From the NCBI RefSeq assembly GCF_000974785.1, contig NZ_BBWV01000001.1:1736001-1800000 (forward strand): a stretch of 64,000 bases of DNA. The letters run 5' to 3'. The notes under the pieces were generated by a model. The model was not told where the DNA came from and did not search any database. It worked only from the letters and a program-made list of their open reading frames with translations. Below, piece after piece: positions 1-8,326 of the stretch; position 1 is the stretch's first letter, and each line of letters opens with the position of its first letter. This DNA comes from Flavihumibacter petaseus NBRC 106054. Its GTDB lineage: Bacteria > Bacteroidota > Bacteroidia > Chitinophagales > Chitinophagaceae. Both the position numbers and the translations under genes were made by a program.

Positions 1-435
1 GCCGGTAATTGAACCGCCGTACGTAACATCGAAAGTGACAGGTTTGGTAACATCACGGATGGTAAGATTGCCGTTCAGTTTGTATTTGTTGTTCCCCTGA
101 GGTTGCATGGACGTGCTTTCAAATTTGATGGTGGGGTATTTTTCTGCATTGAAGAAATCGTCGCTTTTCAGGTGTTTGTCGCGGTTTTCGTTATCGGTAT
201 TGATGGAATTTACATCTACGGAGAAAGCGATCTTGGCATCAGAAAAGTCAGGCTTTGTGTTTTCAACGGTTCCGTCCCATACTTTAAAAGATCCTTCAGC
301 CTCAGAAACGACCATATGTGTCACAGAGAAACGAACGGTGGAATGGGCTTTGTCCAGTTTCCATTTGGTTTGGGCAGAGAGGGTAAGCGAAGAGAAGAGG
401 CTGGCGGCAGCCAGAACAAGGGTAAATGGTTTCAT
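1..435 (-). CDS. YceI family protein (3' end beyond window)
   Basis: The reverse strand reads without a stop from an ATG at 435 to the window edge, giving 145 residues of a protein that continues outside. The start MKPFTLVLAAASLFSSLTLS is a signal peptide followed by AQ, the usual Bacteroidota export cleavage context. Downstream the pattern WKLDKAHSTVRFSVTHM, then an acidic-basic HLKSDDFF stretch and FNAEKYPTIKF, is the classic YceI signature. YceI proteins are periplasmic lipocalin-like barrels that bind isoprenoid or amide lipids and often respond to stress. The exact ligand here is unknown. Two open frames on the plus strand over the same region are shadows. Confidence 0.93.
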   Translation of the reverse strand, partial: MKPFTLVLAAASLFSSLTLSAQTKWKLDKAHSTVRFSVTHMVVSEAEGSFKVWDGTVENTKPDFSDAKIAFSVDVNSINTDNENRDKHLKSDDFFNAEKYPTIKFESTSMQPQGNNKYKLNGNLTIRDVTKPVTFDVTYGGSITG

Positions 436-505
436 GTGCAGGTTTTATTTATTGGTCAAACACTAAGATAGGGAAATAAAAACAACAGTCTATCCCAATA
501 GTATG

Positions 506-853
506 TTATAGGTTTAAAGCATTCAGTTGTTGCTGGGTAAATGGTTTTTCCAGCACGTGTAGCCGGCTTTTATCCGTGTGGTCGGGTACCACGGGATGAA
601 ATGCACTGATGAGGTGAATGTTTAGGTCCGGGTACTTTTCCAGTAATTCGGGTGCTTTTTCCCAACCTAATCCATCGGGGAGGTTATTGTCCAGGAACAG
701 GATATCCGGCTGCCAGCTGTTAAGCTGGATCAGGCCATCATTTAACGTATTGGCGACAGCTACCTGATATTTTTTACGGGTAAAGTAGATCTTTAAGAGC
801 AGGCACAGATCCTCTTCATCGTCCACAATCAATATTTTCTTGAGCGGGCTCAT
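506..853 (-). CDS. Single-domain response regulator
   Basis: This 115-residue protein is a stand-alone CheY-type receiver domain with no output domain. The acidic pocket is D11/D12 (KILIVDDEED), the phospho-acceptor is D55 in FLDNNLPDG, the switch serine is S83 and the invariant lysine is K103 in LEKPF. All key residues are present, so it should be phosphorylatable. It lies apart from any kinase, between YceI and the divergently read YtxH gene. Candidate partners are the two orphan-like histidine kinases at 6343-9793, but that is inference. Its start lies about 185 bases from the YtxH start, leaving room for two divergent promoters. Confidence 0.9.
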   Translation of the reverse strand: MSPLKKILIVDDEEDLCLLLKIYFTRKKYQVAVANTLNDGLIQLNSWQPDILFLDNNLPDGLGWEKAPELLEKYPDLNIHLISAFHPVVPDHTDKSRLHVLEKPFTQQQLNALNL

Positions 854-1038
854 ACCGGTTGCTTAATAAATGTGTGCCACGCAACATCCTTCTTGTCAGA
901 AACGCCTATTGCTTTTTTCGAGCAATATATTTCACACTGGGGATACTGGTTTAACGGCGAAAACTAAGATAAGGTTTCTTTGCCAGTGGCATGAAGTTTT
1001 AATAGTCCACCACAAATAAACTACTAAAACTTCTTACC

Positions 1039-1308
1039 ATGAACACTACCTCAAAAGTTGTATTGGGAATACTGGGTGCCGCTGCGGCGGGCGCTGTAAT
1101 CGGGATGCTTTGCGCTCCGGAAAAAGGAACTGATCTGCGGAACAAAATCGCCAGCGGGGCGAAAGACTGGGCCGGGGAATTTGCGGACTGGCTGCATGCG
1201 AAAGGCAAAGATCTTAAAGACATGAAAAGTTCGCTCGTGACTAAAGCCGAGGACCTCGCTTCTGAAGCAGGTAATGAATGGAAAGGCTCCAGAAAATCAA
1301 TGAGCTGA
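1039..1308 (+). CDS. YtxH domain-containing small stress protein
   Basis: An 89-residue protein with a short hydrophobic N-terminal segment (VVLGILGAAAAGAVIGMLCAP, roughly residues 7-27) followed by the PEKGTDLRNKI motif and a lysine-rich helical tail. That arrangement defines the YtxH-like family (Gram-positive general stress proteins, common in Bacteroidota). The protein is probably membrane anchored with the charged helix in the cytoplasm. It is first in a run with a holin-like membrane protein and a coiled-coil protein, separated from them by a strong terminator, so it may be transcribed mostly alone with read-through. Function in this phylum is not established. Confidence 0.85.
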   Translation: MNTTSKVVLGILGAAAAGAVIGMLCAPEKGTDLRNKIASGAKDWAGEFADWLHAKGKDLKDMKSSLVTKAEDLASEAGNEWKGSRKSMS

Positions 1309-1320
1309 TCTGCATAGCAC

Positions 1321-1357
1321 TCCGCACTGTTGGCACAACAGTGCGGAATTTAATTTT
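1321..1357 (+). terminator. Rho-independent terminator after YtxH gene
   Basis: A perfect 12-bp stem (1321-1332 with 1336-1347) closes a 3-base GCA loop and is followed by the T-rich run ATTTAATTTT. It starts 12 bases after the YtxH stop and ends 11 bases before the next gene, so it probably attenuates rather than fully separates the two. Confidence 0.8.
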
Positions 1358-1368
1358 AAGCCAACGCA

Positions 1369-1716
1369 ATGGAAAATACGATCAAACAGACCATTGAAGG
1401 CCTGGTCGACCATGCAGGAGACATTGCCGATACCTATTATCAGCTATCAGTTGTAAAGGCTACGGAAACGGCCGGGAAAACAGCTGCTGCCAGCATGATG
1501 GTGGTATTGGTGATGAGTTTTGCGATCGTGATACTGGCTTTTGTGGGTCTGGGATTCGCCTGGTGGATCGGTGAAACACTGCAGAACATGAAAGCAGGCT
1601 TTTTTATTGTAGCCGGTTGTTATGCCCTGGTGTTGGTGCTGGTTTTGCTTTTCCGCAGAAATGCCATTATCCCGATGGTAAAAAATGCCGTAGTCCGGTC
1701 AGTTTATGAAAAATGA
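1369..1716 (+). CDS. Holin-superfamily-III-like small membrane protein
   Basis: A 115-residue protein with two clear membrane segments, about residues 42-68 (TAAASMMVVLVMSFAIVILA onward) and 77-97 (GFFIVAGCYALVLVLVLLF), with a soluble amphipathic N-terminus. This architecture and the FAWWIGE turn match the phage-holin-like family PF07332 found widely in non-phage bacterial chromosomes. No phage genes are nearby, so it is best read as a chromosomal envelope or stress protein, not a lysis protein. Its 3' end overlaps the next gene by 11 bases, which suggests translational coupling. Confidence 0.75.
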   Translation: MENTIKQTIEGLVDHAGDIADTYYQLSVVKATETAGKTAAASMMVVLVMSFAIVILAFVGLGFAWWIGETLQNMKAGFFIVAGCYALVLVLVLLFRRNAIIPMVKNAVVRSVYEK

Positions 1717-2092
1717 GATTACGAATATCCAGGAACTCCAGGTGGAGAAGGAGCGGCTTACACGGTTGCTGGAAGTGCAGAAAGCTGCGATCAGGGAAGA
1801 CTTTGAATTGCTACGCCATCAGCTTGAACCGGCAGGAAAGCTCATCAATACGGTGGGTAATATTACCGGCAACGGCGTAGCCAGGCCTTTATTAAAAATG
1901 GGGCTGGGAGCAGGACTGGACTGGTTGCTGGGGAGAACCCTTTTCAAGAAAGCTGGCCTCGTAACCGGTGTTGCCATTCCTTTCCTCCTAAGGAATGCGA
2001 CAAATGGAACAATTACCAATAAGATCAGAAATGTGTTTTCTACCGTGGGAAGGTTCTTTTCGGGTAAAAAGAAAACAGGAGCCGCATTATAA
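1706..2092 (+). CDS. Conserved hypothetical protein, coiled-coil plus hydrophobic segments
   Basis: A 128-residue protein I do not recognise beyond its context. Residues 8-45 are heptad-like and charged (probable coiled coil). Two glycine-rich hydrophobic stretches follow, near 62-80 and 85-100, and the tail is basic (GKKKTGA). It begins inside the holin-like gene, so the two are almost certainly co-translated. The combination YtxH, holin-like and this protein suggests a membrane stress module. No enzymatic motif is visible. Confidence 0.7.
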   Translation: MKNEITNIQELQVEKERLTRLLEVQKAAIREDFELLRHQLEPAGKLINTVGNITGNGVARPLLKMGLGAGLDWLLGRTLFKKAGLVTGVAIPFLLRNATNGTITNKIRNVFSTVGRFFSGKKKTGAAL

Positions 2093-2100
2093 TTTCTGGC

Positions 2101-2532
2101 TTAACCGGGAATTCTGGCAATATTGAGCCAGTACGAGTGGATAGAATCAATTGTTTGCAGCAAGGCTTCAAATCCCACCGGCTTAACAATATAGGTATTT
2201 GCACCAAGCTCGTAGCACCGGCTGATCTCATGTTCATTTTTGGTAGTCGTAAAAATGATTACCGGTATCTTCCTGAACCGGTGATTTTCCTTCAATTCTT
2301 TCAATACTTCCCTGCCATCTTTTTTGGGCATGTTGAGGTCAAGCAGGATGAAGCCAGGCATCATGTTATGACCATTGGCATTGGCTTCCACATTGTGCAG
2401 AAACTCCATTAGTTCCACACCGTTCTCAACAAAAGCCAGCTGTTCGGTATAACCCTTTTCTGCAAAAGCAGTTTCCATAAGGAACCGGTCATCAGCATCG
2501 TCTTCCGCAACTAGGATATAAACCTGGTTCAT
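2101..2532 (-). CDS. Rcp1-type single-domain response regulator
   Basis: This 143-residue receiver-only protein starts VYILVAEDDADDRFL and carries the long loop EANANGHNMMPGFILLDLNMPKKDG typical of Rcp1/CheY-like regulators that partner with phytochrome-type or PAS histidine kinases. The acidic pair, the acceptor D in LLDLNMP, the switch T in IFTTTKN and the lysine in VKP are all intact. It converges on the preceding plus-strand gene with 8 bases between the stops. Likely a phosphorelay intermediate. The PAS kinases at 6343-9793 are plausible donors. Confidence 0.9.
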   Translation of the reverse strand: MNQVYILVAEDDADDRFLMETAFAEKGYTEQLAFVENGVELMEFLHNVEANANGHNMMPGFILLDLNMPKKDGREVLKELKENHRFRKIPVIIFTTTKNEHEISRCYELGANTYIVKPVGFEALLQTIDSIHSYWLNIARIPG

Positions 2533-2548
2533 GAAATAAAATTAAGGC

Positions 2549-2575
2549 AAAGGAGTGGGCATGTGCCACTCCTTT
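2549..2575 (-). terminator. Hairpin between DUF1328 gene and the Rcp1-type regulator
   Basis: A 10-bp perfect stem (2549-2558 with 2566-2575) with a 7-base loop overlaps the last base of the DUF1328 stop. Read on the minus strand the stem ends in TTT and is followed by a partly T-rich stretch, so it likely trims or partly terminates the small upstream gene. Confidence 0.55.
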
Positions 2576-2739
2576 TAGCCTCTTCTGAAATTCCCCGCAA
2601 TGAGGGAAACCAGAAACAAAACGATGAAAATATAGAACAGAATTTTTGCGATACCTGCCGCACCAGCAGCAATACCGCCGAATCCGAAGAGTGCCGCTAT
2701 AAGCGCCACTACAAGGAAGATTAATGTCCAGCGTAACAT
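2575..2739 (-). CDS. DUF1328 (YtjA-like) small membrane protein
   Basis: A 54-residue protein beginning [20 protein letters not shown], then [18 protein letters not shown] and ending NFRRG. This is the full length and sequence pattern of the DUF1328 / YtjA family of two-helix inner-membrane proteins. Family members are often induced by stress, but the function is unknown. It fits its neighbours (YtxH, holin-like, hibernation-factor-like). Start chosen at the only ATG upstream of the first helix. Confidence 0.88.
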   Translation of the reverse strand: MLRWTLIFLVVALIAALFGFGGIAAGAAGIAKILFYIFIVLFLVSLIAGNFRRG

Positions 2740-2867
2740 ACTGATTGATTTAAAGATTGTTAATGAATCGATATTATGGGTTTAAAAAAGAACCATGCCA
2801 GCAATACTGGTGTTGTGGTGGTACGGTTTTTCCTGAACCATTATTAAACAAAATCAACTAGCCAGTC

Positions 2868-3176
2868 ATGGAAAACACAATTCATGTCAAATTGGAATGC
2901 AGCATCCAGGACCCGCGGGCAATCAGCTCGCTGATGGAACTAATGCTGGAGAAGTTAAAGGTGATTCAGTCTATCAGTGGATCTGTGCAGCGGATGGAAT
3001 TAAAGCTGTTCGATGAATCGGGATCGGAAAAAATTGCGCTTTTCAGGCTGATCAGCGACCAGATCAACATGGTGGAGTATGCGCGCTCGAAAAGATGGGA
3101 CGATGCAGTGCTGAATGCGATCGAGAAGATCCGGGAGCGTTGTATCCAGGTGAACCCGTGGGCAAGTATTGCCTGA
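2868..3176 (+). CDS. HPF/RaiA-like ribosome hibernation protein (divergent)
   Basis: A 102-residue protein with the layout of a short hibernation-promoting factor: a beta-alpha start (HVKLECSIQDPRAISSLMELMLEKLKV), a strand pair, and the final helix preceded by a Tyr/Ala-Arg-Ser segment (VEYARSKRWDDAVLNAIEKI) where the family usually has the A-x-S-x-x-x-A-I-D pattern. It is divergent enough that the assignment rests on pattern, not on conserved residues. The gene sits directly upstream of rpoN, the position where sigma-54 modulation proteins were first described. It ends in its own terminator. Confidence 0.5.
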   Translation: MENTIHVKLECSIQDPRAISSLMELMLEKLKVIQSISGSVQRMELKLFDESGSEKIALFRLISDQINMVEYARSKRWDDAVLNAIEKIRERCIQVNPWASIA

Positions 3177-3195
3177 CTTTCTAATATCGGAATAC

Positions 3196-3222
3196 AGCCG
3201 GCAAGCAATTGCCGGCTTTTTT
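3196..3222 (+). terminator. Rho-independent terminator
   Basis: A perfect 9-bp stem (3196-3204 with 3209-3217) with a GCAA tetraloop is followed by six T residues. It ends the hibernation-factor-like gene and separates it from rpoN. The remaining 210 bases before rpoN hold its promoter, but I could not assign boxes with confidence. Confidence 0.9.
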
Positions 3223-3435
3223 GTACCCAATCCCCGAACAGGGTATTTATTTCCACAACTTTTTCGTCAATTTTGTGCTTGCAGCAGGCGTTGGGGAAAT
3301 AGCCAATTCAAAACATATTGATAACAAATGAATTATATATTCATTTAACATTTCGGGTTTCGAAAAGGTACTTTGGCGTTTTACTTGTCCTCTATGGGTT
3401 GAATCGTCATTCTGTTGAACGCACAACATTAGTTT

Positions 3436-4842
3436 ATGATCAGCCAACACCAACAACAACAGCAGACACTAAAAATTCTTCCCCAGCAGATCCAGTTGCT
3501 GAACCTGTTCCAATTGAACAGTCTGGAGCTGCAGATGCACCTGCGCCAGGAAATGGATCAGAATCCCTATCTGGAAGAAACAACTGATATGAACGACCGG
3601 GTGACAGATCAGTATGATCACCAGGGAGAGCATGATTATAAGGATTGGGAAGAATACGGGTATAATGATTTGCCCGACTATAAACGGGAATATGCCAACT
3701 ATTTTGGCGAAAACAACCTTCCTGACCGGCCAATCGTTTCGGTTATTGATTTTCGTGACGAAGCAAAAAAACAACTTTGCCTGCGTGATCTGGATGACCG
3801 GACCATCGCGATTGCCAATTACCTGATCGATTCACTGGAGGACTCTGGTCTCCTTTCAAAGGATCTTGAAGCAATCGCCGATGACTTTTCCTTCGGAAGT
3901 TTTATGACTACCCCGGAAGAAGTGGGTTTTGCACTGGGTCATATTCAGTCGCTTGATCCGGCTGGTTTCGGTGCCAGGGATATCAGGGAATGCTGGTTGC
4001 TGCAGCTTGCGCGCATGAATCCGAAAAGACCTGATGTCAAGAAATCTATAGCCCTGTTGCGCGACCATTACGATGACTTCAAGGCCCGGCGCTTTGACCG
4101 CATTATGCAGGAGCTCGACCTGGAGGAAGAAGAATTCCGGATGATCGTTCAATTTCTGAGCAAGCTGCCCATGCGGCCGATCAGTGAACAACTATCCTCC
4201 ATTTCTCCGAAAGACAATATCGTTCCCGATATCCAGATCAGCCTGGATAACGATATTTTCAATATCACCGTATGCGGCATCAGTTCAGAAAACTTCAGGG
4301 TCAGCGACTCCCTGCAGGAAACGATGAAAGCCACAAAAGATAAAGGTGCACTGCAATTTCTGCGCAGTAAATTACAATCCGCCAACTGGTTGCTCTATGC
4401 GCTTCGGCAAAGGAATGAAAGCATGATGAAAATCACCAAGGCAATTGTCCAGTTTCAGAAGGAATTTTTCATCGATGGCGATATCAACAAGCTGAACCCG
4501 ATGATCCTGAAAAATATAGCCGACCAGGTGGGACTGGATATCTCAACTGTATCCCGTCTGACCAGTAACAAATATGCAGACACACATTTTGGCACGATAC
4601 ATTTAAAAGATCTTTTCACGGAAGGCATTATCAATAAGGCAGGAGAAGTGATCAGCAATAAGGTTATTCAACACGCACTGGAAGAAGTAATTGAGCAGGA
4701 AGACAAAAAGAATCCGTACACTGACCAGCAGCTGGTGACCATCCTGATGAATAAGGGATACAAGGTTGCCCGGCGGACAGTTGCCAAATACCGCGACCTG
4801 CTGCAGATACCGGTGGCCCAGGTTAGGGCAATGTGGGCTTAA
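3436..4842 (+). CDS. rpoN: RNA polymerase sigma-54 factor
   Basis: At 468 residues this is a full-length sigma-54. The glutamine- and leucine-rich region I is present at 1-50 (ISQHQQQQQTLKILPQQIQL, NPYLEE), then an acidic linker, the core-binding region, the HTH (near 360-385, DISTVSRLTSNKY) and the RpoN box at 445-453 (ARRTVAKYR), which reads the -24 promoter element. Sigma-54 needs an AAA+ activator for open-complex formation, and one is encoded 40 bases downstream. I searched the window for strong TGGCAC-N5-TTGC promoters and found none convincing, so the regulon is elsewhere. Confidence 0.97.
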   Translation: MISQHQQQQQTLKILPQQIQLLNLFQLNSLELQMHLRQEMDQNPYLEETTDMNDRVTDQYDHQGEHDYKDWEEYGYNDLPDYKREYANYFGENNLPDRPIVSVIDFRDEAKKQLCLRDLDDRTIAIANYLIDSLEDSGLLSKDLEAIADDFSFGSFMTTPEEVGFALGHIQSLDPAGFGARDIRECWLLQLARMNPKRPDVKKSIALLRDHYDDFKARRFDRIMQELDLEEEEFRMIVQFLSKLPMRPISEQLSSISPKDNIVPDIQISLDNDIFNITVCGISSENFRVSDSLQETMKATKDKGALQFLRSKLQSANWLLYALRQRNESMMKITKAIVQFQKEFFIDGDINKLNPMILKNIADQVGLDISTVSRLTSNKYADTHFGTIHLKDLFTEGIINKAGEVISNKVIQHALEEVIEQEDKKNPYTDQQLVTILMNKGYKVARRTVAKYRDLLQIPVAQVRAMWA

Positions 4843-4882
4843 CAACCAGCGCGAAACCATATGAAAAAATAAACAGGAATAC

Positions 4883-6343
4883 ATGCAGAAAATACTCGTT
4901 ATTGACGACGACCGGGACATGTGTATGTTACTCAACCGCTTTCTGACACGACAGCAGTTTGAAGTGATTGAAATGTACAACGGAAAGAAGGCGCTTGAGT
5001 GGTTATCAGTGAATAAACCGGACCTTGTATTATGTGATTTTCGCCTGGAAGATATTGACGGAAAACAGATCCTCACCCGTACAAGAGAATTGCATCCGCA
5101 GGTTCCTTTCATCATCATTACCGGCTACAGCGATGTTAAACTCGCTGTGGAGGTATTGAAGCTCGGCGCGTATGATTATGTGACCAAACCGGTTTTTCCA
5201 GACGAGATCCTGATCACGATCAGGAAGGCGCTGGTGGCGCCGGTGTCATCAATCGCCCCGGTGGCGGTTTCGTCTGAAAAGACAGTAAACGGCAACCGCA
5301 AGCCGGCTGTTTCGGGCCCGATCGAGAAATACATCTGGGGTAACACGCCCGAAATGAAAAATATTCTAAAGCAGATTGAACTGGTCAGTCCGACCAATTA
5401 TTCTGTGATCATTTACGGGGAAAGCGGAAGCGGAAAGGAGGCGATCGCCAGTAAGATCCATGAATTGAGCAAACGCAGGGAAAAGCCCTTTATCGCCATT
5501 GATTGCGGGGCTATGTCCAAGGATCTTGCTGGCAGTGAATTGTTCGGTCACGAAAAAGGTTCATTTACCGGAGCGCTTAACCAGAAAACCGGTAGCCTGG
5601 AACTTGCCGACGGCGGCACCGTTTTCCTGGATGAAATTGCCAATCTTCCCTATGATGTGCAGGTTTCCCTACTCCGGGTGGTACAGGAAAGGAAAATCAG
5701 GCGCGTCGGGGGCAATAAGGATATCGAACTTGACCTCCGGATCATTGTAGCAAGCAATGAGAAACTATGGGATGCAGCCAGAAACGGTAAGTTCAGGGAA
5801 GACCTTTACCACCGTTTTAATGAATTCTCCATCAACCTTCCCCCACTCCGGGAAAGGCATGAAGATATCCTGCTGTATGCGCGGCATTTCCTGGCCATCA
5901 CCAACCAGGAATTGGGAAAGGATATCCGCGACTTCAGCCGTGAAGTACAACAGGTTTTCCTGGCTTATCCCTGGTACGGAAACCTGCGGGAACTGCGTAA
6001 TGTCGTCAAACGGGCGGCTTTGCTTACCGATGCCGGACAAGTGGAGATTCAGGCGCTTCCTTTTGAAATCATCTACCACGATAAGCTCAATTACGAAAAA
6101 CCCTCTACCAGTGACCTGCCGAATTATGTTCCTGCTCCGGAACCGGCACCCCCTGTTACACCGAAGTCGGTGGTGAATGAACAATCACTCAAATCGGCCA
6201 GCATCGATGCAGAGTATGAGATGATTGTAAAAGCATTAAGGCAATCCAATTTCAATAAAACAAAAGCAGCCAAATTATTGAATATAGATCGAAAGACGTT
6301 GTACAATAAGATGAAGCAGTATCAGCAATTCAACAATCTCTGA
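4883..6343 (+). CDS. NtrC-family sigma-54-dependent response regulator
   Basis: A 486-residue activator with the receiver, AAA+, Fis-HTH order. The receiver has D8-D10 and acceptor D52 in LCDFRLED. The AAA+ domain has Walker A GESGSGKEA (K185) and the sigma-54 contact loop GSFTGA at 226-231, a normal variant of GAFTGA. The C-terminus (NFNKTKAAKLLNIDRKTLY) is a Fis-type DNA-binding helix. Every element needed to remodel sigma-54 holoenzyme is intact. The gene follows rpoN directly and its stop overlaps the next kinase start by one base, so rpoN, activator and kinase likely form one unit. Confidence 0.96.
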   Translation: MQKILVIDDDRDMCMLLNRFLTRQQFEVIEMYNGKKALEWLSVNKPDLVLCDFRLEDIDGKQILTRTRELHPQVPFIIITGYSDVKLAVEVLKLGAYDYVTKPVFPDEILITIRKALVAPVSSIAPVAVSSEKTVNGNRKPAVSGPIEKYIWGNTPEMKNILKQIELVSPTNYSVIIYGESGSGKEAIASKIHELSKRREKPFIAIDCGAMSKDLAGSELFGHEKGSFTGALNQKTGSLELADGGTVFLDEIANLPYDVQVSLLRVVQERKIRRVGGNKDIELDLRIIVASNEKLWDAARNGKFREDLYHRFNEFSINLPPLRERHEDILLYARHFLAITNQELGKDIRDFSREVQQVFLAYPWYGNLRELRNVVKRAALLTDAGQVEIQALPFEIIYHDKLNYEKPSTSDLPNYVPAPEPAPPVTPKSVVNEQSLKSASIDAEYEMIVKALRQSNFNKTKAAKLLNIDRKTLYNKMKQYQQFNNL

Positions 6344-8319
6344 TGGATAATGGCAAAGACGGTAACCCGCTCCAGCAGCTAAGGTCACTCCTGGCTTCAG
6401 GCGAAAGCAATGAAGACCTGCTGTTGCAGTTCACTGATCTTTTCCCCGCCCTCATTTATGTTTATGATGCGGAGAAAAAAAAACTCCGTTATATCAACAA
6501 AAGGATCACTGATCTTTTGGGGTATGAGTGGGAAGATGTTAGTAAATGGAACAACGACCTCAGCGAACTGGTCTTCTCGGAAGACAGGCCGCTTGTGGAA
6601 GCAGAGCTGAAAAAATACTATGGCCTGGAAGGACATTCCAGCCATTCCTACAACTGCCGCCTGCTGCATAAGGGTGGCGATTTCCGTTATTTCAAGACGG
6701 TGGGCACCGTATTGCGCAGAACAGAAGGGGGTAGTGCTGAATCCATGCTTTTCCTGGCCCAGGATATCACTGAGCAGGTAAAGGGCGAACAGGAAAAACT
6801 TGCCGCCTATGCGCTCATGGATGAAACGGAGAAAATGCTGCGCATGGGCATGTGGAATCTCGACCTGAATTCCGACAAGATGGAATGGTCAGACGGCATG
6901 TATGACCTGATGGGATATACAAGGGAAGAAATGCCTGTCGTAACACATTCCTTCTATCTTGGTCATCTCCTGGAAAACGAAAGGGAACTGGTGAAAGAAA
7001 AGCTGGAAGAATCCTTTGAAACAGGCAATGAGTTACGGGCAGACTATTCGATCTTACGCAAGGACGGATCCCGGCTGTTTGTGAATTCCCTGGGAAAACC
7101 GGTCAGGGATGAGTCCGGGAAGGTGATCAGTGTGAATGGCATCAACCGCGATATTTCCTCGCAATACCTTCAGAACCTTGAATACAAGGCCAACAAAGAC
7201 ATGCTGAAACAGACGGAGCAGATGCTGCGTTATGGTGTTTTTATCTGGGACCTTCAGGCCGATATTGCCCAGTGGACGGAAGGGCTCTTTAATATTTTTG
7301 AAATGGAAGGCGTTACGAGGCAGGCCATTATCAACACTTCCTGGTATCAATCGCACGTGCTGGAAGAAGACCTGCCCCGTTTCCGGGAAGCACTGGACAA
7401 AGCTATGACCGATCACGGTACCTGGGAATGTGACTACAGCATTATTACCGCTAAAGGCAATCTGAAATCCGTTCATTCCATTGGCAATATCATCAAGACC
7501 AGCCATGGGGAGCCGGTGAGAATGGTGGGTATCACCAGGGATATTACTTCTTTTAAAAAGACAGAAAACGAACTGAACAGGAACCTTCGTGAACTGAACC
7601 GGTCCAATATGGAACTGGAGGAATTCGCCTACGCTGCAAGCCACGATATGCAGGAACCGCTCAGGAAGATCACTACATTCGGTTCCCGGCTCAAAAACAA
7701 ATACAGCAGCCTGCTGAATGAGGAGGGCCGTATGTATATCGATCGTATGCAGATCGCGTCAGAGAACATGCGAACCCTGATAGACAATCTCCTGGAATTA
7801 TCCAGGGTGAGCCGTACTATCCAGATCTTCATGCCTGTGCAATTAGACAAGATTGTACAGGATTCTCTATCTGATATGGAGATCACCATCGATGAAACAA
7901 AAGCCGAAATCATTATCCATCCACTACCGGCAATAGAAGGCATTCCCAGCCAATTGCGCCAGATGTTCACCAACCTGATCAGCAATGCGCTTAAATTCAG
8001 GAAGCCTGAAATAAGGCCATTCATTGAAATTTCGTCAATGCGCCTTGGTAAAAAGGCAAAAGAGGAACATTATTTGCTGCCGGATAGGAATTATATCCAG
8101 ATCGATATCGCTGACAACGGCATTGGATTTGATCAGGAATATGAGAACAGGATCTTCCAGATCTTCCAGCGGTTGCACGGGAAATCAGAATACGCGGGTT
8201 CAGGCATTGGCCTGGCTATCTGCAAAAGGATCGCTGAAAGACACCAGGGACTGATCAGCGCAAAGGGCGAAGAAGGAAAAGGAGCAATATTCAGCATTAT
8301 TTTACCGGAAAATCAATAG
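6343..8319 (+). CDS. Multi-PAS sensor histidine kinase
   Basis: A 658-residue kinase with no membrane segment, so it senses in the cytoplasm. Three PAS/PAC repeats lie at about 25-150, 155-275 and 285-405 (each ending in a pattern like QDITEQ, NRDISSQ, TRDITSF). The dimerisation domain carries the phospho-histidine H434 in ASHDMQEPLRKI, followed by an ATPase domain with N-box MFTNLISNALKF and G-boxes DNGIGF and GSGIGLAICKRI. The DMQEPLR H-box is the type often seen in phytochrome-like kinases. It overlaps the NtrC-type regulator by one base, so they are a probable cognate pair. Confidence 0.95.
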   Translation: MDNGKDGNPLQQLRSLLASGESNEDLLLQFTDLFPALIYVYDAEKKKLRYINKRITDLLGYEWEDVSKWNNDLSELVFSEDRPLVEAELKKYYGLEGHSSHSYNCRLLHKGGDFRYFKTVGTVLRRTEGGSAESMLFLAQDITEQVKGEQEKLAAYALMDETEKMLRMGMWNLDLNSDKMEWSDGMYDLMGYTREEMPVVTHSFYLGHLLENERELVKEKLEESFETGNELRADYSILRKDGSRLFVNSLGKPVRDESGKVISVNGINRDISSQYLQNLEYKANKDMLKQTEQMLRYGVFIWDLQADIAQWTEGLFNIFEMEGVTRQAIINTSWYQSHVLEEDLPRFREALDKAMTDHGTWECDYSIITAKGNLKSVHSIGNIIKTSHGEPVRMVGITRDITSFKKTENELNRNLRELNRSNMELEEFAYAASHDMQEPLRKITTFGSRLKNKYSSLLNEEGRMYIDRMQIASENMRTLIDNLLELSRVSRTIQIFMPVQLDKIVQDSLSDMEITIDETKAEIIIHPLPAIEGIPSQLRQMFTNLISNALKFRKPEIRPFIEISSMRLGKKAKEEHYLLPDRNYIQIDIADNGIGFDQEYENRIFQIFQRLHGKSEYAGSGIGLAICKRIAERHQGLISAKGEEGKGAIFSIILPENQ

Positions 8320-8326
8320 GCAGGCA

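Noticed and set aside
103-471. Two overlapping plus-strand open frames at the left edge
   Set aside because: They are antisense to the YceI gene, whose protein shows clear family motifs. Their translations look non-coding.
1331-1345. TGGCAC followed by a TGC, resembling a sigma-54 promoter
   Set aside because: The spacing is wrong and the sequence is part of a perfect terminator hairpin. No convincing -24/-12 promoter was found in the window.
1369-2092. Prophage remnant, based on the holin-like protein
   Set aside because: No capsid, tail, integrase or lysin genes nearby. The holin-like family is widespread in chromosomes.
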